A stretch of DNA of 64,000 nt from Sclerotinia nivalis (Eukaryota > Ascomycota > Leotiomycetes > Helotiales > Sclerotiniaceae), in the NCBI GenBank assembly GCA_029531795.1, contig JAPEIS010000014.1:1550001-1614000 (forward strand). The letters run 5' to 3'. The translations under genes and the position numbers were made by a program. This document shows positions 57,193-64,000 of the stretch, in pieces. Numbering within the stretch: position 1 is the stretch's first letter; each line of letters begins with the position of its first letter. Below the pieces are notes generated by a model. The model saw nothing but the letters and a program-made list of their open reading frames with translations, searched no databases and was not told the origin of the DNA.

Positions 57193-60100
57193 TTAGAACC
57201 ACTTCCCACTTCCGCTCTCTCTAAGGCGCTTCAGAACACAAATAGAATCAACGAGAGTCATGCATTGGCCTCCGACACTATCGACCTCTAGTCGCGTGCG
57301 CACCGCATCAATAATAAAGGAGGTCTCCGCGCGCATGATCGACTTGCTAGTCAAGAGATCCTTGATATCTAGCTCTAGCATAGAGTTGAGATACGTAAGA
57401 GCTTTGAGTCGTACATTCTCCCAAGCCGCCTCGGGAGAGGTGTTCGAGTCTAGAGCTGCGTATGGGTCCGTAACGTTTCGGAAAGAGGGACCTCTAGTTC
57501 CGCTGACACGGTGGCCAAATGCCCAGCAGATCAATGCGGCAACGTTCAAAGACCAATAATGAGAGAGATCGAGAGAATGTTGCATTGTGTTGCTGTCGGA
57601 AGAGGGATAGCATGGCGCAGAAAACTCGGATAGTAGAACACGGCAAGCATAATGTGCGGCGGTGGCTGCTGCTGGAGACGATGACCAAATTTTGAGACGG
57701 GATTGTGCTTCGCGGAAATGGTTTGGATGTGTGATTTTTTGAGTAAACACCCATGTGTCCCCGCTGACAGCTAAAAGGTCGCGGAGCGGGGTGTGGTACA
57801 ACGCGACGTAGGTATGTACCATTGAAGATGCGGGAGATAATGTTACAAGTTCGAGTATCGTGGGATTGGTATTGTGTATTTCAAAGTCGCTTGGATAGTG
57901 ATAGTCAGAGCCAACACGGCTGGAGATTTGAGATGTCAAGGAACATATGAGAAGTGACCGAGCGAAATGTGAAAGCTCAAAATGGTGCTCTTTAGTGAAC
58001 TGGTGTTGGAGGAGATGAAGTGGTTGACCTGCATTATCCCCTGTCTCGTTCGTAGCCCAGTCAGCTGCATTGGTTGATTCCCACAGGACTTCCGAGCAGG
58101 GTGTATATAGTACAATAGGATCCACATATGATTTAGCTCGTTTTTGCTGGTGATACATGGCTTGGTGAATGTCGAAAATAAAACAGAGACATAAAATACG
58201 TTGTCGTGACTCGGTGTCGACCCAGAGCAACCAATTGCTTTGTATGTCTTTAGATCTAGTGCGTGTGTTGAAGTGACCAGTCAAGCCGGCACAGGTACTG
58301 GTATTAGTAGGAATAGTGTTGGTTTCAGATGTTGGGTTCAAAAGCTGCTAGAAATCAACGAATGTACCTATGGTAGTCTTAAGAGCAGCAACTTACCCGA
58401 CTGTATAACTCTTCGAACTGGAGAGATAGGCGAACCGTGGCTCTTTTACCACGGAAAAGAGTGAATATCTCGGTAATTAATATTGCTTGCATTAGTGGTA
58501 TTGTCCAATCGAGGGCTAAAGGAATTGTTTTAGCACAATATGCGTGGAATTCAACGCCATGATATCGTGCTTCAGGGTCGGGTCGGTATTGGGTGCCGAT
58601 AGCAGCCATTGCGAAGGTGAGTAGTGGGTTTTGGTTCTGTATATACGTCCCACGGTGAATTAATGGGAATATTTTATCGAAATTGTTCCAATATAGAGAA
58701 AGATATATTTCAAGGTTAGAGGTTGCGGATTGGGAGGGAGAGGAAATGATCGTTTCGATGTTCGTCAATGTTTCTAATTGCTGGGATCCCACCAGCTCCT
58801 TCGATCCTCTATTAAGGACTGCCAATCGGGGGCTGGATAATCGCGAAGGGGACGCTGGAAGAAAAGTCTGAGCCAAGTGTTTATTATGTGTTGAGGTGTG
58901 TGGATTACCCACTGATTCCATATAATAGCCCCCGAAACCAGGCACATCAAGCAGTTGCCGAGATGGCGGTGACATTCTAGGGGGCGTATAAGGTGCATCA
59001 TAAGATTCCATCACTGTTTCATAAGGTGGACTTCTAAGGTCCTGAGCTGTGGTGTTGGCCATACCTATAGTACCGTATTATCAGTTTATGATTTGATGGA
59101 ACTACACCTGTGAAGTGCTTGCACATACCGTGGGACCATTGTGCGCTTGGCATTGGAATAGACCATTCAGGCGCTGTGACTAATGAACCAGATCGGCCTC
59201 TGTGCGTCATTCTTCCCGTTCGTGAGCTCTCCGACTGAGTTGAATAGGTGCTATCGGAAGCCGACGAACACCAGGGTGAATTGTCGTGTGTGTATGATAA
59301 GCCTGGCATATAAGGTTCTTCTGGAATACGTAGAAGTGGTAGAGCATGAGGTGCGCTATAATTCTGGAATGAGGAAGCATCTTCATTATACAATCCTTGG
59401 AAGCTGGAGCTCGTTTCCCGATACGGATCTTGGGCCGAAAACTCCTGCATGGGCCTTACATTGAAAGTTGAAGTCATCTCACCGTAAGTCCTGCCTAATG
59501 TCAGTCAAGAAATCTCTGTATATTCTTTTGCATGAGTAATCAATAGCACAAGTAAAGATACTTCCCGATAGTAAAATGAAGAAGTTTATTAAGAAAAACC
59601 TGGGAGATATGGCCCATGCTTACCTGGATGAGATTGGTCCAGGTGATGCCCCAGTATACACTTCCACATCAGTCATTTGTGCCTGGCCAACAGACCTTCT
59701 GTGAGAGCCACCTGATGAGAAATTAACAGCTTGGAAATTGCCCGTGATTGTGTTAAAAGTTGCAGCTGCGGCAGAATTTTCCCCTCCCACTGAAGTTCTC
59801 GGTGTCATAGAATTATTTGGAGACACCTGACTCAAGTTCATAGACATTGCGTGTGGTGTAGGTTCTAGCTTCATGGGGGCACTCTCTGATGCGCTTGAGG
59901 AGGCCCTGCTTCTTGGGTCACTAGATTTATATGCTTTTTCGCCTTGTGTCTCGCTTTGTTTTATTAGTCAGGTCCTGGAACTCAAGAGGAGGAAGACTTA
60001 CTGTCGATTGAGGTGACGGGCCAGTAGGTCAGGGCGGTGAAATGTCCTCTCGCAGTCCTCGAATGTACATGGAAAAGCAGGTTTACCATGACTGAGTTTG

Positions 60101-60799
60101 TGCCTCCTGTAATCGGAAAACATCAAGAATTAGTCCACATACTTCTTCTAGTGTTCCTTCTGTTCCCATATCTGCTCATGATACATGAATAGCTGCTATT
60201 ATCTCCATCATAGTGCGCGTAGAGTATTTTTACTGTACTATTAATCTGCATGGGACTCAGTCCTTACCTGAGGTGCTCCGCCCTGGTGAACGTCTGCGTT
60301 GTTATTAGCTTATGAATTTATAATTAAATTGGACTCAAGAACGAACCTTCCTACAGTCGTCGCATGTATGGACCGGCATACCCTTCTTTGCTCTGCTGAT
60401 ACGTCCGGTCACAGGTGTGTATTTGACAGGCACAATATCTGCCATGGGCTCTATTGCTCCTCTGGTAGATGTTTGCAGAGGACTACTAGATATGCTTCCT
60501 TGGCTCCCACCGGCTTGGTAGGCCGAGAAATCCATAGCTTCTCCGGCACCGCTGCTACGCCGCCGTAAGTTGGGACGCGATGCTGTGGGCTGGGAGGACG
60601 GCTTTGAAACTCGGTTTGATCTTCGATGGTTGATAGATAACTTCTCTTTAGTATCATCAAGCTGAGGAGAGGCACTTTGAGATGAAGGATCAATGGATGG
60701 TCGCGAAGCTTGTTGTTGTTGAGCGGCCTCCTTCCTTCTATAGGCTTGAGATTCAAGAGGATCCACATCTACGTCCATGATATCTTTGAGGCTCGACAT
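57193..60799 (-). CDS. C2H2 zinc-finger / fungal-trans transcription factor
   Basis: The seven exons are 60799-60347, 60293-60268, 60106-60002, 59953-59624, 59490-59129, 59064-58397 and 58347-57193. All six introns follow GT-AG and keep the frame, giving 1032 aa. Two fingers lie at residues 146-166 (C146, C149, H162, H166; C-x2-C-x12-H-x3-H) and 173-195 (C173, C178, H191, H195; C-x4-C-x12-H-x3-H), after a basic stretch GRISRAKKG. The first finger is split by two introns. A Ser/Pro/Gln-rich linker follows. From about residue 545 (LEIYLSLYWNNFDKIFPLIH) comes the fungal-specific transcription factor middle homology domain, continuing with RQRILCLCFIFDIHQAMYHQ. It is a nuclear DNA-binding regulator, and the targets are not deducible. 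The start at 60799 is preferred because a splice acceptor with a CTGAC branch-like word sits at 60861, inside the alternative upstream extension. Confidence 0.9.
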
Positions 60800-61330
60800 G
60801 ATGATTATCCTCAAATTGGAAACGAACAAAGATGTATCCCTACAGCCCTGCACAGCCTTTCTGAAAAGGATAGATAATGTCAGGGGCGGGAACTTCAGCA
60901 CAAGAGCTAATACCGGCACTTGAAGTCTTTGGTGAGAAGAGCCTGGGATGGTGACGATGCTTCAGGGTGTAGGATATTTTTTGAAAAGTATATGTCATGT
61001 ACTTCCAATGTCCCTAGACAAATGCGCAGTAGATGCATAAAGATAGAACTTATCGCGGGGCATTGCTGAACTTCGTGATTATGTTTGCAAAGAAGAATGG
61101 TTGGAGGAAGGGAGGGGAGAGACAGACGAAGAGGAAAATTGTGGAAGGCTGCCCATTGTCCATCAGACATTGCATAACCCATGCATACTGCAGACCTTGT
61201 CTGAGGGCGCTTGTAGAAGTCATACCCCATAGCATCGGATCCCGCATCGAATTCAAAGTGTCAGCTCTTTCTCGTGGCACCCCTGACGCTTTGCGCTTAT
61301 GGGCCATGCACGAGTTCTATGCAAAGTAAG
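60800..61330 (-). promoter_or_regulatory. 5' region of the transcription factor gene with a leader intron
   Basis: On the minus strand CTGACATTATCTATCCTTTT is followed by CAG (ending at 60861), a good fungal branch point, pyrimidine tract and acceptor just upstream of the start codon. This suggests an intron in the 5' leader; its donor could not be fixed. No TATA box was chosen. Confidence 0.45.
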
Positions 61331-63132
61331 GTAGTTATTTATGAACAAGATGATATGCAAAATGCAACATTCTACTCATCACAGAAGCATGACTATTGCT
61401 GAATTGCGTTAGATTGTCCGGCTGTAGATGCAGGTCAAGTAAATGTATGTAGTGCTGCAGGCTGGGATAATACAGTAGGGTGAACAAGAATAAACAGAAA
61501 TGACCGAATTAATATGTTGGCCTGCAAGTCTGCAGCAAACTTGCAGATGAGAAGTAGCGATAATTCGCTGGAAGGGTCTGCGATCTAGGACTAAAGAGAA
61601 ATGGTACTGTCAGCACGGCTACACAACCAATGGATTGGAGAATTTTCGTCCGATCCCCCTGGCTCGAGGTTACTTTCCCCTGTTCTAACCTTGGCATGCC
61701 ATGCTCCTACTCCCAGCAAATGCGGCCCGTCGTTTAACTCGAAAGTTGATGGAAAAGGATAACGGTGATTTCAGCCCACTCTAAAATTGGAAAGCAACCA
61801 AAATTGCGCCTCTCCTCGAATATCTCAATTTGATACTGCATCTTCAGTAACTTCTATTAAGAAATGGAGACACCTCCTCAGATAGGACCGAAAAGGTTCG
61901 CAACATTCCAAAATCGTGATGTAGTTTCCTGGCTGGCTGGCTGGCTGGCTGACTGGTGGACAAGACGTCGTCCTAGGTTAATGACGCCGAGGGAAGATTT
62001 CTCAGGACAGCAAAGCGCACAGTTGAGGAAAGATACAATAGCAATAATAATAATAACAATAATAATACCATATAACAATTTTATAAGGCTGCGCGGCCTA
62101 ATACCTAAGAGGTAGTGACACTCCCCATACTACATGATCGACCACGTTTTTTTTTTTGCGTCGATCTATTCTCTTGTAATGTGTTTTTCTCGTCTTTCAT
62201 GATCGCTCTGTGCGGATTGCAAAATGAAATTTTTTCCCTTTTGAGATATTCGGTCAGTTCATGGGGTTTGGTTCGTCTGTTTTACCCAACACTCCGGGAG
62301 ACAAGGGCATAGAAATCCAAAAGTGGACACCGCACGTATTTAGTAATACCTAGTAAGGATTAATATGAGCATATCTGCACTTGATTCCCGAAAAGGATTC
62401 ATTTTTCGGATTGTCGAAATACCACCACTAATAAAAGACGTTACATGTACTGTGAGTCTGTAATAACTCCAATTAGCGAGCTATACTGTTGTTGAATACC
62501 AGTCAGTACATATAGAACTACATGCCTATGGACCCGGATACATCTTCCAAATACCTGCAATATTCATCGTGTCATCAAAAATGAGCTAGCTAGGTACTCC
62601 TCTCCTTTTTCCGAAGGTGTAAATGTACAGTGAAATAATTGAAACCTCTTTGAGATTATACTTGAGATAGATTTTCTCATGTAGTTCGAAATTGATGAAA
62701 TGATCTTCGACATGGACAAAGAATCTAGGAGGGGGGGGTTCTTGAGCTTGATTAGTTTATTGGTCCATGTTACGACGGCGAAGACAGCAGAAAAAAACTG
62801 AAAGCCGAAGTATGTAATGTTCACAGTATTGATAGTATTGGGAATTTCGTTTTGTAGGGTGTGAATGATCAACTCCGGAGTAGGTGCTGAGAATGAAGTC
62901 AAGGAAGGATTGTGTGGGTTCATCTTGTGGTCTGTTACAGGACTCATCGGGGTTTTGTGCTACGACCTCAGCATGCTCAGAACTTACTCTGTACGGTCAG
63001 TGCCATAGCTTAATAACTTCAATGTTAGCTTGCAGATACCCACCGCGGAAGGGCCAAGGGTCACCAGAGTTTGTCATACAATTGTCATACAATTGACATG
63101 CTATTATCCACTGTCACAACCTTAAACCCCCC

Positions 63133-63164
<32 letters not shown>

Positions 63165-64000
63165 GACTTATCCCAACTACCATGAAAAGACCATTCATTC
63201 TCTCACTAACTCTTCAAGGGTATGATACACTGCAACCCTACCTACCGTAGTCAGGTACCTCTGCTGTAATAATCTTCTGCAGTAGAAGGTTGTTTGTTCC
63301 GAATAGGTCTTATACGAGTCGAGGACTCTAAGCCTATCGATTGTTTGAAGAAGGTCATATCTGAAACAGTTAAGGTTAATCATCATCAACCAGAAATTTG
63401 GAATTTTGGGGGATTTTCCATCACCATCTTTCGCGGGAGAACCTCAAGAGTCGAAACAAGATGAGAGATGAGAGATGAGAGATGAGATGAGATGAACTTC
63501 CATGAGAGTCCACTAATATTACCTCCTATCATTATAATCTATGCTCCGTCGTATACCTACCAGGTATCTATGTAGCTCACGAGTGGTCAGGCACAGTGAT
63601 ATCAAGCAAACCATGGTCGGCGATCTATTAAGTGCTCCTCTTCTCTTTCCTTCGGGCAAAGCTTCTCGATAAAGTCAGCGTCAATTTAGAACATGATGGT
63701 GCGATATTTACGCCCAACAACATTGTTTTAGATCTCCCCTTCTATGGAACTCCTTGTGAAATATATTCAGTACAATTTTTTGATATCTAGCCGGCGCGAC
63801 AGAAATTCTAGACGCCGTGGATATTCCAGAAGAATGCACGTTTCCCATATCCCTGCTAGATGTTATACTCCCAAAAACAGCAGAAAAAGAAGACCCCACC
63901 TGATCGTGAAAACCCAAGGCAATCCGATGGTGTACATCGCGATACTACGTTTACTCGGACCCGAAGATCTAACGGCGAATACGCACCGTACACAGTCGAG
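61331..64000. other. Intergenic region, no supportable gene
   Basis: Composition is ordinary, but frames are short and show no domain or splice pattern. The minus strand has open pieces at 62947-62564 (127 codons) and 63917-63708 (69 codons), each containing an FSAVF word. They might be exons of a gene entering from the right, but I cannot support one. Simple repeats are a (GGCT)n run near 61931-61948, the poly-C tract near 63127-63160, and a GAGAT/GATGA-rich run near 63461-63494. Confidence 0.5.
63127..63160 (+). repeat. Poly-C tract
   Basis: It has eight C, one T and then 25 consecutive C. Homopolymers of this length are rare in fungal genomes and are hard to sequence correctly. The G-strand could form quadruplex structures. 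Confidence 0.9.

Noticed and set aside
60800..60919. Forty-residue N-terminal extension of the transcription factor
   Set aside because: The extension contains a branch point, pyrimidine tract and CAG acceptor (60861), so it is probably a leader intron.

Overview
The window looks like a stretch of a filamentous ascomycete (Pezizomycotina) chromosome. The evidence is short GT-AG introns in the host genes, a C2H2 plus fungal-specific-domain transcription factor, a fungal AMPK-type glycogen-binding-domain protein, a secreted VAO-type oxidase, and two long A+T-rich blocks of transposon remains. Paired repeat copies in those blocks differ almost only by G-to-A and C-to-T changes, the signature of repeat-induced point mutation (RIP). 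A Leotiomycetes source is a guess from the flavour of the two housekeeping proteins.

Left block (1-22,216). A Ty3/gypsy element on the minus strand runs off the left edge (gypsy-1, 5' LTR at 4367-4529) and is inserted in a Tad1-like LINE (LINE-B). Next come an LTR of another family (ending at 5840), a Ty1/copia element (copia-1, 5841-10327) and a gypsy gag-pol relic (gypsy-2). A solo copy of the 163-bp gypsy-1 LTR (target duplication CTAAT) is split by a nearly complete LINE (LINE-A). The block ends with the C-terminal remains of a pogo/Fot1-type DNA transposase, whose terminus lies only 64 bp from a host gene.

First gene island (22,281-about 25,880). One two-exon gene on the minus strand encodes a 612-aa secreted isoamyl-alcohol-oxidase-like FAD enzyme. 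It is followed by short, unusually well-preserved fragments of a LINE and of a BED-finger (hAT-like) element.

Right block (about 25,880-50,700). This is a stack of nested retrotransposons whose order can be read from the target-site duplications. Gypsy-3 (29,381-47,479) contains copia-2 (33,127-44,939, ATGAC). Copia-2 contains copia-3 (33,891-38,938, AATAG), which contains a solo gypsy LTR (38,297-38,459, GGCAA). Copia-2 also carries a second solo LTR (40,575-40,859, AATCG). Older gypsy relics flank the stack on both sides.

Second gene island (about 50,700-64,000). Two convergent host genes lie here. A plus-strand three-exon gene (52,169-55,087) encodes a 724-aa AMPK-beta-type CBM protein related to yeast Mdg1/Crp1. 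A minus-strand seven-exon gene (57,193-60,799) encodes a 1032-aa C2H2/fungal-trans transcription factor. The last 2.7 kb holds no gene I can support but carries a striking poly-C tract.

I see no prokaryote-type operon, CRISPR array, convincing tRNA or rRNA gene, or clearly new multi-gene system. The most informative content is the reconstructable insertion history, an odd LINE 3' end, and an isolated accessory oxidase gene between RIP-mutated blocks.
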